Shown: positions 27,315-35,776 of the stretch, piece by piece
Position numbering within the stretch: the stretch's first letter is position 1
Layout: every line of letters begins with the position of its first letter
From: Neolewinella persica DSM 23188
GTDB taxonomy: Bacteria; Bacteroidota; Bacteroidia; Chitinophagales; Saprospiraceae
Reading direction: 5' to 3'
Length of the DNA stretch: 64,000 bases
NCBI RefSeq assembly: GCF_000373105.1
Contig: NZ_KB890434.1
Coordinates: 183 to 64,182 of the forward strand
Notes under the pieces: model-generated
Databases searched by the model: none
What the model was told of the DNA's origin: nothing
What the model saw: the letters and a program-made list of their open reading frames with translations, nothing else
Made by a program: the position numbers and the translations under genes

Positions 27315-29744
27315 TTACTTCCCCTTTCCCATCATCGACTCAATCCCCTTCAGGGCAACGTCGATTTTGTGCGACAATTCCATTTGGTGGCCACTGACCA
27401 GGCTCTGCCCGGCAGCTCCGGAACGAACCATGGACCGAACCATCGTCTGCAAACCAGTGAGCGTGGCACGAGCCGCCGCCTTCACATCAGCATCCGCCTT
27501 GTCATTGCTGAGCAAGCTAGCCACACCGTCGACGTAATTGGCTTGCAGTGTACGACCGAAGGCCGAGTTCGTATTCGCTTCGGTGAAGACGCCAGCTTTG
27601 GTCTCGTTCATCAGGTCCATCAGGCCATAGGCATTCATGTTCAAAGCCTGCTGCTCTGCCAACCGGTTGAGGCGATCGGTGTTCATCAGGTTGCGAAGAG
27701 CGGAAGCCTGGAGGCCTTCGATCTTGTCGGCAACTCCGCTAGCGGAGATCCGGCTAAGAATTGCTTGATCGAGCAACCACTCCGGCGTAGTGAAGATCTG
27801 GCGGTTGACGAAGTCAACGGCGGCCTTCTGCTTCGCGGCAGGTACCGTTTCGTACACCACCTTGTTCTCGTCACTCGTTCGCTGCCAGCCGTAAACACCG
27901 CCTACGTTGCTGGACACATGGCCGGTGTACCGACGCAGCTGACCGATAACGTTGTCGTAGACTTCTTCGAGGTTGTCGAAATCTTCCCCTTCCTCGGCCA
28001 TCCATTCGTTCAGCTTCGGTACGATGCGCTGCAGATTCTTAATGCCCAGGTCAGAGGCCAAAACGGCATCGTCGCTAAGGTCTTCCGTCTGGGCACTGGG
28101 GTCGATGCGGTCGGCAACGCCGAAGCGGAAACGCGGGTCATTCGCCTTCTCCTTGATCATCTTGTTCAGCATCGGCCGTTCTGCCGCCCAGCTGCTGGCT
28201 TCGGGCATTGGCTTGTAACCGTAGGCGATGGCGTGGTAATCGTACGGACCGATCTTGGGGTGCAGGCCAGCGTCTTTGTCTTCGGGCTGCGCCACGTAGT
28301 TGAAGCGGGCGTAATCCATGATACTCGGTGCCGTTCCGTTTTCCTGAACGAAGCCGGGGCTACGCAGCTGAGCAACGGTGTAAGCGGGAGAGCTCCCCAT
28401 ATTGTGGGGCAGGCCAAGGGTGTGACCCACTTCGTGAGCAGATACGAAGCGGATGAGCTCGCCCATCACTTCTTTTTTGAACTGAGGAGTACGGGCTTTC
28501 GGGTTCACCGCTGCGGTCTGGATCAGGTACCAGTTGCGCAGCAGGTTCATCACGTTGTGGTACCAGATGATGTCTGATTCCAGGATCTCGCCAGTGCGGG
28601 GGTCGTGTACGTGTGGGCCCTGGGCATTCTGGATGTCGGTAGTTACGTAGCGGATGACGCTGTAGCGAACGTCTTCCGGACTCCAATCAGGATCTTCGGC
28701 TTTGGTCGGCGCGCGTTTGCTCATGATGGCGTTCTTCAGGCCGATCGATTCGAAGACCTTGGCCCAGTCGTCAACGCCCTGGGCGATGTAGGGGGCCCAA
28801 TCTTCTGGTGTTGCGGGGTCAATGTAGTAGACAATGGGCTTCTTCACGTCGACCAGTTCTCCGCGTTTCCACGCTTCCATATCAACGGGTTCGAGACGCC
28901 AGCGGGTAATGAACCGTTGCTGCTCGGCGCGCTGAGCGTCGGCACTGTAGTTGGTCTGGCGAATGCTGAAGTAGTTGACGCGGGCGTCGAAGGCGCGCGG
29001 GCGCATCGGCTCCGCGGGCAGGAGGATGAAACTTTGGTTCATTTCTACCGACAACGTCCCCGTCACCTGGTTGTCCGGCAGTTTACTACCGTTATAGGTG
29101 AGTACGTGGCGAACCTCCACATTGCTGGGGAAAGCCTTGGTAGACATGATCATGCTCCGGGACTTGTCGAGTCCTTTAATACCGAAGTTCTTCCGCTGGG
29201 AGTCGCCCATCGCACCGATCATTTCTACGTCGGTGGTGAAGAAAGAGGTGACGTCGGCAACAACGGACATACTGTCCTTACCGTAGGCCTTGATGTCGAA
29301 AGCGGCGACGATTGGCTCGAAATTGTTGTTTCGAACGGACTCGTAAACTGGTTCATCGGCGTTGGCAACACTGTTGTAACTAACGCTGCGCAGCAGAATT
29401 TTTTTACCGTGTTTTTGCCAGCGGACGACTTGTTGCGGCCGGCTTTTGGTACCGGCACCGCCAAAGTTCAGCCCCTTAACGAAGCCTTTGATCCGGCTTA
29501 CGATCAGGATCTCTTCGTCGAGCAGCGCGATCGGAAGCTCGAACATCAGCTTACCGTCTTTACTGATAACGTCGAAAAGACCTTCCTGGACCTCAGCGTC
29601 CTTGAGGAGCTCTTTGTAGGGGTCTTTCTTTTCTTTTTTCTCTTCTTTTTCTTCGGCTTCTTCTTCCGTCGGAGCGTCGTTTTCCTGGGCGTAGACCAGG
29701 GGAGAGCTGGCGAAGAGGGCCAGCAGGAGGAGTAATCTTAACAT
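27315..29744 (-). CDS. zinc-dependent metalloprotease, DUF5117/DUF5118 type
   Basis: 809 residues. Signal peptide MLRLLLLLALFASSPLVYAQ precedes a very acidic and basic low-complexity stretch (EEEAEEKEEKKEKKD). A DUF5118-like and a DUF5117-like region (about residues 60-400) follow. The catalytic domain has AHEVGHTLGLPHNMGSS, with Zn ligands His437 and His441, catalytic Glu438 and a third ligand in LPH. The following SIMDY is compatible with a metzincin Met-turn. Members are large periplasmic or surface proteases common in this phylum, and substrates are not known. Repeat arrays begin at its stop codon. Confidence 0.87.
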   Translation of the reverse strand: MLRLLLLLALFASSPLVYAQENDAPTEEEAEEKEEKKEKKDPYKELLKDAEVQEGLFDVISKDGKLMFELPIALLDEEILIVSRIKGFVKGLNFGGAGTKSRPQQVVRWQKHGKKILLRSVSYNSVANADEPVYESVRNNNFEPIVAAFDIKAYGKDSMSVVADVTSFFTTDVEMIGAMGDSQRKNFGIKGLDKSRSMIMSTKAFPSNVEVRHVLTYNGSKLPDNQVTGTLSVEMNQSFILLPAEPMRPRAFDARVNYFSIRQTNYSADAQRAEQQRFITRWRLEPVDMEAWKRGELVDVKKPIVYYIDPATPEDWAPYIAQGVDDWAKVFESIGLKNAIMSKRAPTKAEDPDWSPEDVRYSVIRYVTTDIQNAQGPHVHDPRTGEILESDIIWYHNVMNLLRNWYLIQTAAVNPKARTPQFKKEVMGELIRFVSAHEVGHTLGLPHNMGSSPAYTVAQLRSPGFVQENGTAPSIMDYARFNYVAQPEDKDAGLHPKIGPYDYHAIAYGYKPMPEASSWAAERPMLNKMIKEKANDPRFRFGVADRIDPSAQTEDLSDDAVLASDLGIKNLQRIVPKLNEWMAEEGEDFDNLEEVYDNVIGQLRRYTGHVSSNVGGVYGWQRTSDENKVVYETVPAAKQKAAVDFVNRQIFTTPEWLLDQAILSRISASGVADKIEGLQASALRNLMNTDRLNRLAEQQALNMNAYGLMDLMNETKAGVFTEANTNSAFGRTLQANYVDGVASLLSNDKADADVKAAARATLTGLQTMVRSMVRSGAAGQSLVSGHQMELSHKIDVALKGIESMMGKGK

Positions 29745-29973
29745 TTGTGCTATTTGGTTAGGTTAATCGAATGTATGACAATTGTAGGAGTAGACATCTC
29801 TTAATCGCAACTAAGGGGTAATTGTTGGTAAGAGCCGGCATTTTTTTTTGCGTGGTCGCAGGTGCAGGGGAAGGTTAGCGGAGCAAAGGACTAACTTTAA
29901 CTGCGCTCAATCCCCTAATGAGTGTTTTCAACGTTATTGATTTAATCACCTTTCAGCACCAAAACATACCGAA
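29745..29973. other. divergent spacer with a dispersed motif
   Basis: Module A copy on the minus strand at 29849-29866 (TGCACCTGCGACCACGC, then A instead of C), preceded by a run of nine T on the plus strand. No clear promoter element found for either flanking gene. Confidence 0.55.
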
Positions 29974-31404
29974 ATGAAACAGCTGCTTTTATTCGTCCTA
30001 TGTGCTGCCTGCGGGACTTTGTCCGCCCAACCCTGGGTCGATACCACTTACCAAATTCAGTCGGAGTTTGACGTTACCTACGGCACAGCGACAACCTTCG
30101 CGGGCTACGAGGACACCCTTAAATTGGATGTTTCCTATCCGATAGATGATGTTCCTCCGGGATGCGGACGGCCATTAATGGTCATTGTTCACGGAGGTGG
30201 CTGGTTTGCCGGTGACAAGAACGAAGGGTATCCAAAAAGGCTACGGCAGGATTTTGCCAAGCGGGGTTACGTAACCGCCTCGGTGAATTACCGGTTAGGG
30301 CAGTTTCATACTGACCGGGATATTAACTGTAATGTTGATGGCTGGAATTGCTTCAATATGACCGATTCCAGTGAATTCTATCGGGCCAATCACCGTGGAG
30401 TCCAGGATGTAAACGGCGCAATTCGCTACCTGATCAATAATGCAGGACAATACCAGATCGCCCCGAGTAACGTCTTCGTAGTGGGGGAGAGCGCTGGCGG
30501 TTTCGTGGCTATGGGGGTCGGTTTCATCGATGATGAGTCGGAAGTGCTGACGGACCTTGTGGCAGCCTACCCGGATGCGCCCAAGCCCAACGTTCGTTAC
30601 GAAAATACTTGTATCAGAAGATATGAACTGGCAGAAAGTATCGACAGTATGGATCTGAGCCGGCCGGCACTGGGTAGTTACTCCGGAGACCTGAACCTTC
30701 CACTTATCCAGGATTATGAGGTTCGTGGTGTAGGGAACATCTACGGCGGCGTTTTCAATAATATCCTGAAGACACATAAAACATCAGCACCTGCACTCTA
30801 TATGTACCATCAGCCTTGTGACCTGGTGGTGCCGATCGGCCATACCCGGCTGCTGAGCGGTTTCGTAAATTGCTTCCTGGGGTTTCCTTTTAACTGCGGA
30901 TACATCATCAACCGCCCCCTAACGTACGGTTCGCTTGGCGTTAAACGGCTGATTGATACGATGGAAGTCCGTGGCGTATCAACGACTGAGTACTTCTACG
31001 ACCAAAGCAGTAACAATTTCAATTGCATTCAACAGGCAGATCCTAATTTAGGCTGCCACGCATTGGACCGGTACTGGTTCCGGATGACCAATATGGCCAC
31101 TTACTTCGCCAGTCAAATGGGTGCTTGTATTCCGGATGGCGTACGGGGAGCTGAATGGAGGGGACGCATTGTAAAATCTGCTTTTCCGAACCCCGTCAAT
31201 GATGAGTTGACCCTGACACTTAACCAGGAATACAACCTGGTTCGGGTGAGAATATTCAGTATGCTGGGCGTTGAGATGGCAAGTACTGAAATTTACCGGC
31301 AATCTGAGGTGAAAATCAATTTATCTGCTTTGCCCCCGGGGGCTTACGCGGGAGTGGTGTCTGGAAAATTTGGTAGTGAGGTCGTTTCTTTTGTGAAGCG
31401 TTAG
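29974..31404 (+). CDS. secreted alpha/beta-hydrolase (esterase) with T9SS domain
   Basis: 476 residues. Signal peptide MKQLLLFVLCAACGTLSAQ. The hydrolase domain has the oxyanion-hole motif VHGGGWFAGDK, SVNYRLG, and the nucleophile elbow VVGESAGGFV with Ser173. This fits the carboxylesterase/BD-FAE-like group, although two cysteine-containing insertions make it longer. The last ~75 residues form a T9SS type A domain (SAFPNPVNDELTL, then FSMLGVEM and LPPGAYAG). It probably cleaves ester bonds in extracellular polymers or lipids; the substrate is unknown. Confidence 0.85.
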   Translation: MKQLLLFVLCAACGTLSAQPWVDTTYQIQSEFDVTYGTATTFAGYEDTLKLDVSYPIDDVPPGCGRPLMVIVHGGGWFAGDKNEGYPKRLRQDFAKRGYVTASVNYRLGQFHTDRDINCNVDGWNCFNMTDSSEFYRANHRGVQDVNGAIRYLINNAGQYQIAPSNVFVVGESAGGFVAMGVGFIDDESEVLTDLVAAYPDAPKPNVRYENTCIRRYELAESIDSMDLSRPALGSYSGDLNLPLIQDYEVRGVGNIYGGVFNNILKTHKTSAPALYMYHQPCDLVVPIGHTRLLSGFVNCFLGFPFNCGYIINRPLTYGSLGVKRLIDTMEVRGVSTTEYFYDQSSNNFNCIQQADPNLGCHALDRYWFRMTNMATYFASQMGACIPDGVRGAEWRGRIVKSAFPNPVNDELTLTLNQEYNLVRVRIFSMLGVEMASTEIYRQSEVKINLSALPPGAYAGVVSGKFGSEVVSFVKR

Positions 31405-31452
31405 CGTAAGCTGGCTGCCTGACGGGCACGAAGTACTGTCAAGCATATTCTT

Positions 31453-31484
31453 TTGAAAGCAGTCGCGCAGCGACAGTTTTCAAA
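31453..31484 (+). terminator. hairpin after the esterase gene
   Basis: TTGAAA and TTTCAA enclose GTCGC-GCA-GCGAC, followed by T residues. It lies 50 bases past the stop. Confidence 0.5.
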
Positions 31485-31545
31485 TGTTCGTCCGACAGCT
31501 TTGAGGAAAAGGGGACAGCCGGCCGCGCATCCCCCATAAAAAGCG

Positions 31546-31553
31546 TAATTTTG
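31546..31553 (+). promoter_or_regulatory. Bacteroidota -7 element upstream of the E2 gene
   Basis: TAATTTTG fits TAnnTTTG, 58 bases before the ATG. No TTTG-like -33 element at the usual distance, so the call is tentative. Confidence 0.4.
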
Positions 31554-31610
31554 CGTACCCAACCAAATCAGGCCTAACCAGCCCCGAACCAAGACAAAAA
31601 CCAACAACAC

Positions 31611-32990
31611 ATGGCTCAAGTAGAGCTCATCATGCCCAAAATGGGCGAGAGTATTATCGAAGCAACGATCCTTAACTGGGTGAAGCAGGTAGGTGATACC
31701 GTGGAAGTAGACGATACGATCCTGGAGATCGCGACGGACAAGGTCGACAGTGAAGTACCCTCTCCAGTAGACGGAACGATCAGCAAGATTCTGTTCCAGG
31801 TAGATGCTACCGTGGCCGTAGGTGAAGTGATTGCGATCATTGAAACCGAGGCTGGCGCCACGGTTGCTGACAGCCCCGCGACCGGCGCTGCCGTCAGCGA
31901 TGCACCAGCTGCCGCCCCGGCTCCCGCTGCTCCTACACCTCCGCCTGCACCTGCGACCGCGCCCCTTGCTAGTCAAACAGTCAGGGAGTCAGGGAGCCAG
32001 GGAGTCAGGGAGTCTGTAGGGCAAGTAAATACTTCTTCCTCCGATCGTTTTTACTCCCCATTGGTGCGAACGATGGCCAAAGCCGAACACATCAGCCAAG
32101 CCGAATTGGACCAGATTCCCGGTTCCGGCATGAACGGACGGGTCAACAAATCGGATATGCTGGCCTACCTGAAACGGCGGGACAACAGCTTCATCAACGG
32201 TACGGCAAAGAACGCAACGACTTCGCCTCCTGCCACGCCCGCAACAATTGCAACCCCTGCAACTTCCGCCGCCAGCGGAGCCGACGAGATCATCGAAATG
32301 GGCCGCATGCGTAAGCTCATCGCTGACCACATGGTGATGTCGAAGCAGACCAGCCCCCACGTGACCAGTTTTATCGAAGTGGACGTGACGGACATTGTCG
32401 ATTGGCGCAACGCAACAAAGGATCGCTTCCAGAAGCAGTACGGTGAGAAGATCACCTTTACCCCGATCTTCATCGAAGCCGTCGCCAAGGCCATCCGGGA
32501 CTTTCCGATGATCAACGTTTCTGTCGAGGGAACCAACATCATCAGAAAGCAGAACATCAACATCGGCATGGCTGCCGCCCTGCCAACCGGCGCACTCATC
32601 GTACCCGTGATCAAGAACGCCGACCAACTCAACCTCACCGGGCTCGCCAAGTCAGTAAACGACCTAGCCAACCGCGCCCGCGCAAACAAGCTGAAACCGG
32701 AAGATATTCAGGGAGGCACCTTTACGCTGACCAACGTCGGTACCTTCGGTAACGTGATGGGCACCCCCATTATCAACCAGCCACAGGTCGCCATTATGGC
32801 CGTCGGGGCCATCCGTAAGAAGCCCGCCGTGGTAGAGACGGAATACGGCGACCTGATCGCCATTCGCCAACTGATGTTTATGTCCCTCAGCTATGATCAC
32901 CGGGTGGTCGACGGTATGCTGGGTGGTAGCTTCCTGCGCAGGGTAGGGGATTACCTGGAAGCTTTTGATAAGAACAGGACGGACGTTTAA
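31611..32990 (+). CDS. dihydrolipoamide acyltransferase, E2 of a 2-oxoacid dehydrogenase
   Basis: 459 residues. One lipoyl domain comes first (MPKMGESIIEATILNW; lipoylated Lys44 in TDKVDSEV). An Ala/Pro linker, a peripheral subunit-binding domain (SPLVRTMAKAEHISQAELDQ) and a C-terminal acyltransferase domain follow, with catalytic His430 in SYDHRVVDG. The enzyme moves acyl groups from E1 to CoA. The GRMRKLIADHMVMSKQTSPH motif fits branched-chain or 2-oxoglutarate type E2; which substrate cannot be fixed, because no E1 or E3 gene is nearby. The linker (about residues 113-140) is encoded by a module A copy followed by a CAGGGAGT word array. Confidence 0.9.
   Translation: MAQVELIMPKMGESIIEATILNWVKQVGDTVEVDDTILEIATDKVDSEVPSPVDGTISKILFQVDATVAVGEVIAIIETEAGATVADSPATGAAVSDAPAAAPAPAAPTPPPAPATAPLASQTVRESGSQGVRESVGQVNTSSSDRFYSPLVRTMAKAEHISQAELDQIPGSGMNGRVNKSDMLAYLKRRDNSFINGTAKNATTSPPATPATIATPATSAASGADEIIEMGRMRKLIADHMVMSKQTSPHVTSFIEVDVTDIVDWRNATKDRFQKQYGEKITFTPIFIEAVAKAIRDFPMINVSVEGTNIIRKQNINIGMAAALPTGALIVPVIKNADQLNLTGLAKSVNDLANRARANKLKPEDIQGGTFTLTNVGTFGNVMGTPIINQPQVAIMAVGAIRKKPAVVETEYGDLIAIRQLMFMSLSYDHRVVDGMLGGSFLRRVGDYLEAFDKNRTDV
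31946..32013 (+). repeat. module A plus 8-base word array inside the E2 linker
   Basis: TGCACCTGCGACCGCGCC at 31946-31963 is a perfect consensus copy. It is followed by AGTCAAACAGT and four copies of (T/C)CAGGGAG up to about 32010. All of it is in frame and encodes the flexible linker. Confidence 0.85.
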
Positions 32991-33000
32991 AGGTAAAAGG

Positions 33001-33140
33001 ATGAAAGGAGAAAAGGAAATCGTAAGTACTAAGACCTTAGGTAAAAGGCGAATTGCCGGTTACGTTTGTGATGATGTAATACGTCTCCTTTTTCCCTTAC
33101 TCCTCTTAACCTTTCTCCCCTTTCTCCTAACCGCCCAGCG
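33001..33140. repeat. inverted purine/pyrimidine word arrays inside a signal-peptide region
   Basis: Left array (32990-33030) repeats AAAGGTAAAAGGATGAAAGG-like words. Right array (33086-33134) is their complement (CTCCTTTTTCCC, CCTTTCTCCCCTTTCTCCT). The two could pair in the mRNA over the start codon region. The right array supplies the Leu/Pro/Phe-rich signal core. Confidence 0.6.
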
Positions 33141-34353
33141 CAAGGACAAACTAGACCGCGCCAACCGCGAGTTCACCACCGGAGACTACACCGGCGCTGT
33201 CCGAACGCTACAAACCATCAAAGGCATCGAAGGGGACACGGAAGCCTCCCTGTTATTGAGCGTAAGCCAGTTTCATGCCAACGACCTGCTGGCGGCCGAA
33301 GCCGGCTTGCTGGCACTGGCGGAACGGGAGAAAGATGATTTTCCCCTGATCTGGTTTTACCTGGGTAGGATTTACCATACACAGCACCAGTTTACCAGGG
33401 CCGCAACGGAGTACAAACGTTACCTCCGCAGCCTGAATTCTGATGGGCCGGAGCGGAGAACCGTGGTCAATCTGTTGCGTAACGTCGACAACGGCATTCG
33501 TGCAGGATTCGTAACGGACGAGATGGTGACGGAGAACATGGGCCCACGCGTGAATACCGAAAATGATGAATTCGGGCCGGTGCCCAGCCCTCAGGGATCC
33601 GGACGATTGTACTTCAGCCTGGTGCGTCCCGAGATCGCCACCGGAAGGGTACAAAGTGATATCGTGGTGAGCACCAACGCAGCTTCGGGCTGGGCGACAC
33701 CGACTTCGTTGAATCCTTTCATTAATACTACGGCACAAGAAAGCCTGGTGGACATCAGCCCTGATGGACAGAAGCTGTTCTACTACCGGGGCAATTCGGC
33801 TACTGAAGGCCGGTACCTCGTGGATACCTTCCGGGCTAACGGTAATAACGAACTGGTGACCCTGGACGCCGGTGTACCCATCGACAGTCGGCAGGGGGAT
33901 ATGACGCCCTTCTTCGGAGCAGCCGATGGGGTTTACTTTGCCAGTAGTCGCCCGGGTGGCTATGGCGGACAGGACCTGTACCGGATGGCTCGCCTGCCCG
34001 GCGGGCGCTTCGGCCCGCCCGTTAACCTGGGCCCCAACGTCAACGGCCCCTACGACGAAATCTGCCCCTTCATCGCACGTGACGGCCGGACCGTTTACTT
34101 CAGCAGCAATGATCCCGAGCACAGTGTCGGTGGTTTCGATGTTGTCCGGACCTTCCGGGTCCTCGGTACAGAGAACCAGTTTACCATTCCCGAAAATGCC
34201 GGTATGCCCCTCAATTCAGCGGGCGACGATACGCACTTCCGGCTAGCTGGCGATACTTTCACCGGCTTTCTGGCCAGTGATCGTAAGGACGGGCTGGGTA
34301 AGCGGGATATTTACATTGTTTACTATGTGGAGCCCAGGGAGGAGATGCAGTAA
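33001..34353 (+). CDS. TPR and PD40 beta-propeller protein
   Basis: 450 residues from ATG 33001, 10 bases after the E2 stop; an earlier start at 32965 would overlap E2. The signal core (VIRLLFPLLLLTFLPFLLTA) begins only at residue ~21. TPR-like helices occupy residues ~45-165 (SQFHANDLLAAEAGLLALAE). A propeller with PD40-type turns follows (LVDISPDGQKLFYYRG, GVYFASSRPGGYGGQDLYRM, VYFSSNDPEHSVGGFDV, GFLASDRKDGLGKRDIY). The order TPR then PD40 is that of PorE and related proteins, but the peptidoglycan-binding OmpA domain is missing. A periplasmic or surface scaffold role is inferred. Confidence 0.78.
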   Translation: MKGEKEIVSTKTLGKRRIAGYVCDDVIRLLFPLLLLTFLPFLLTAQRKDKLDRANREFTTGDYTGAVRTLQTIKGIEGDTEASLLLSVSQFHANDLLAAEAGLLALAEREKDDFPLIWFYLGRIYHTQHQFTRAATEYKRYLRSLNSDGPERRTVVNLLRNVDNGIRAGFVTDEMVTENMGPRVNTENDEFGPVPSPQGSGRLYFSLVRPEIATGRVQSDIVVSTNAASGWATPTSLNPFINTTAQESLVDISPDGQKLFYYRGNSATEGRYLVDTFRANGNNELVTLDAGVPIDSRQGDMTPFFGAADGVYFASSRPGGYGGQDLYRMARLPGGRFGPPVNLGPNVNGPYDEICPFIARDGRTVYFSSNDPEHSVGGFDVVRTFRVLGTENQFTIPENAGMPLNSAGDDTHFRLAGDTFTGFLASDRKDGLGKRDIYIVYYVEPREEMQ

Positions 34354-34362
34354 CTTTAGCCC

Positions 34363-35415
34363 ATGTACCTGGACCTCCTGAAATCCCTAATCTCGACCCC
34401 CTCGCTGTCCCGCCAGGAAAGCGACACGGCTGACCTGATCGAAGCCTTCCTTAAGGACCGTGGACTTATCCCAACCCGACACCTCAACAACGTATGGCTC
34501 CGCAGCAGAAACTGGCGGGAAGGTCAGCCGGTGATCTTACTGAATTCTCACCACGATACGGTCAAGCCCGCTGCCGGCTATACCCGGGACCCGCACCACG
34601 CGGAAGTCGTTGACGGTAAGTTGTACGGCTTGGGGAGTAACGATGCCGGCGGTGCCCTCGTATCCCTGATCTCCACCTTCGTTGCCTTGGAAAACGACCA
34701 GAAGTTTGGTTGCAATCTTATTCTTGCGGCCACGGCGGAAGAAGAAATTTCCGGTCCCAATGGTATTGCTGCATTGTTACCGCTTCTCGGTCACATTGAT
34801 GCGGGCATTGTTGGTGAGCCAACCTTGCTGGATCTGGCCGTAGCTGAACGTGGTCTGGTTGTCATCGACGGGGAATGTCAGGGTGTCAGCGGGCACGCTG
34901 CCCGCAAAGAAGGGGTGAATGCGCTGTACCTGGCCCTCGACGATATTCAAGCCATCCGTAACCATGTCTTTACCCGGCCGAGTGATTTGCTGGGACCAAC
35001 CAGCGCCAATGTAACCGTGCTGAATTCGGGGACACAGCACAACGTGGTGCCCGACCGGGCTACCTTCCTGATTGACCTGCGGGTCAACGAGGCTTACCGT
35101 AATGAAGAAGCGGTGGCGGAACTGCAGGCGGTTTGCTCGTCTGCGGATCTCAAAGCCCGCAGCCTGCGGCTGCAGTCCAGCGGAATTCCACTTAATCATT
35201 CGTTAGTTCGGGCCGGGCAAAAGGTCCGCCCGGAAGCGAAAATCTACGGTTCTCCCACCCTGAGTGACCAGGCGTTGATGCCTTTTCCCACCCTGAAACT
35301 GGGACCGGGGGATAGTGCGCGGAGCCACACGGCTGATGAGTTCATCTACGTTGAAGAGATCGAGGCGGCACGGCGGATGTACGTGGCGTTATTGCGTGCG
35401 GCGTTCTCCGCTTAG
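34363..35415 (+). CDS. M20-family metallo-hydrolase, acetylornithine deacetylase-like
   Basis: 350 residues, cytoplasmic. Metal-site motifs are in order: LLNSHHDTVKP (first ligand His and Asp), GLGSNDAGGALVS (bridging Asp), ATAEEEISG (catalytic Glu pair) and a late SLSDQALMPF-like segment where a His would be usual. The dimerisation-domain motif VSGHAARKEGVNAL is present. The size and motifs match the enzyme that many Bacteroidota use to deacylate N-acetyl- or N-succinyl-ornithine in arginine synthesis. No other arg genes are nearby, so the substrate is not certain. Confidence 0.8.
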   Translation: MYLDLLKSLISTPSLSRQESDTADLIEAFLKDRGLIPTRHLNNVWLRSRNWREGQPVILLNSHHDTVKPAAGYTRDPHHAEVVDGKLYGLGSNDAGGALVSLISTFVALENDQKFGCNLILAATAEEEISGPNGIAALLPLLGHIDAGIVGEPTLLDLAVAERGLVVIDGECQGVSGHAARKEGVNALYLALDDIQAIRNHVFTRPSDLLGPTSANVTVLNSGTQHNVVPDRATFLIDLRVNEAYRNEEAVAELQAVCSSADLKARSLRLQSSGIPLNHSLVRAGQKVRPEAKIYGSPTLSDQALMPFPTLKLGPGDSARSHTADEFIYVEEIEAARRMYVALLRAAFSA

Positions 35416-35776
35416 CGCGTAGTATTAGACTATAATCCATTAGGTTTTTCGTAAGACTAAAGTCAAATTTCGCACGGGCAAAAAACTTTTTTTAACTCAA
35501 AGCAGCGTTCTTGTCCCCCCTGCCGTTTTAACTTCAGTTTTGATGATGAAAGATTCTACAGCCTCACTTTATTCTCACTAGTAGTTTTGTTTTATAGGCT
35601 GTTTACGAAAATGGGGAAAACGGACTTAATCCGTTTTCCCCATTCTTTTTGCACCTGATTACCAGATGCTTTAGTGACTTTGTCCGTACGATTTCTGCCG
35701 GGGCACGACAATTTTGTGTGAATCACAGTAGAACAAGCAACAATGGAGTTACCTTATTGTGGTATAACTCCGGACT
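35416..35776. other. 361-bp spacer with strong terminator
   Basis: Apart from the terminator at 35610-35650, only A+T-rich sequence. No clear promoter element was identified for the next gene. Confidence 0.5.
35610..35650 (+). terminator. rho-independent terminator
   Basis: AATGGGGAAAACGGA pairs perfectly with TCCGTTTTCCCCATT around CTTAA, followed by CTTTTT. A 15-bp perfect stem. Confidence 0.88.

Noticed and set aside
27204-28577. 457-codon open frame on the plus strand
   Set aside because: Antisense to the DUF5117 metalloprotease, whose HEVGH motif and domains are clear. It starts inside the tandem repeat. The frame at 28605-29735 is rejected for the same reason.
31611-32990. A complete 2-oxoacid dehydrogenase operon
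   Set aside because: Only E2 is present. Neighbouring genes are an esterase and a TPR/PD40 protein, so no E1 or E3 can be claimed here.
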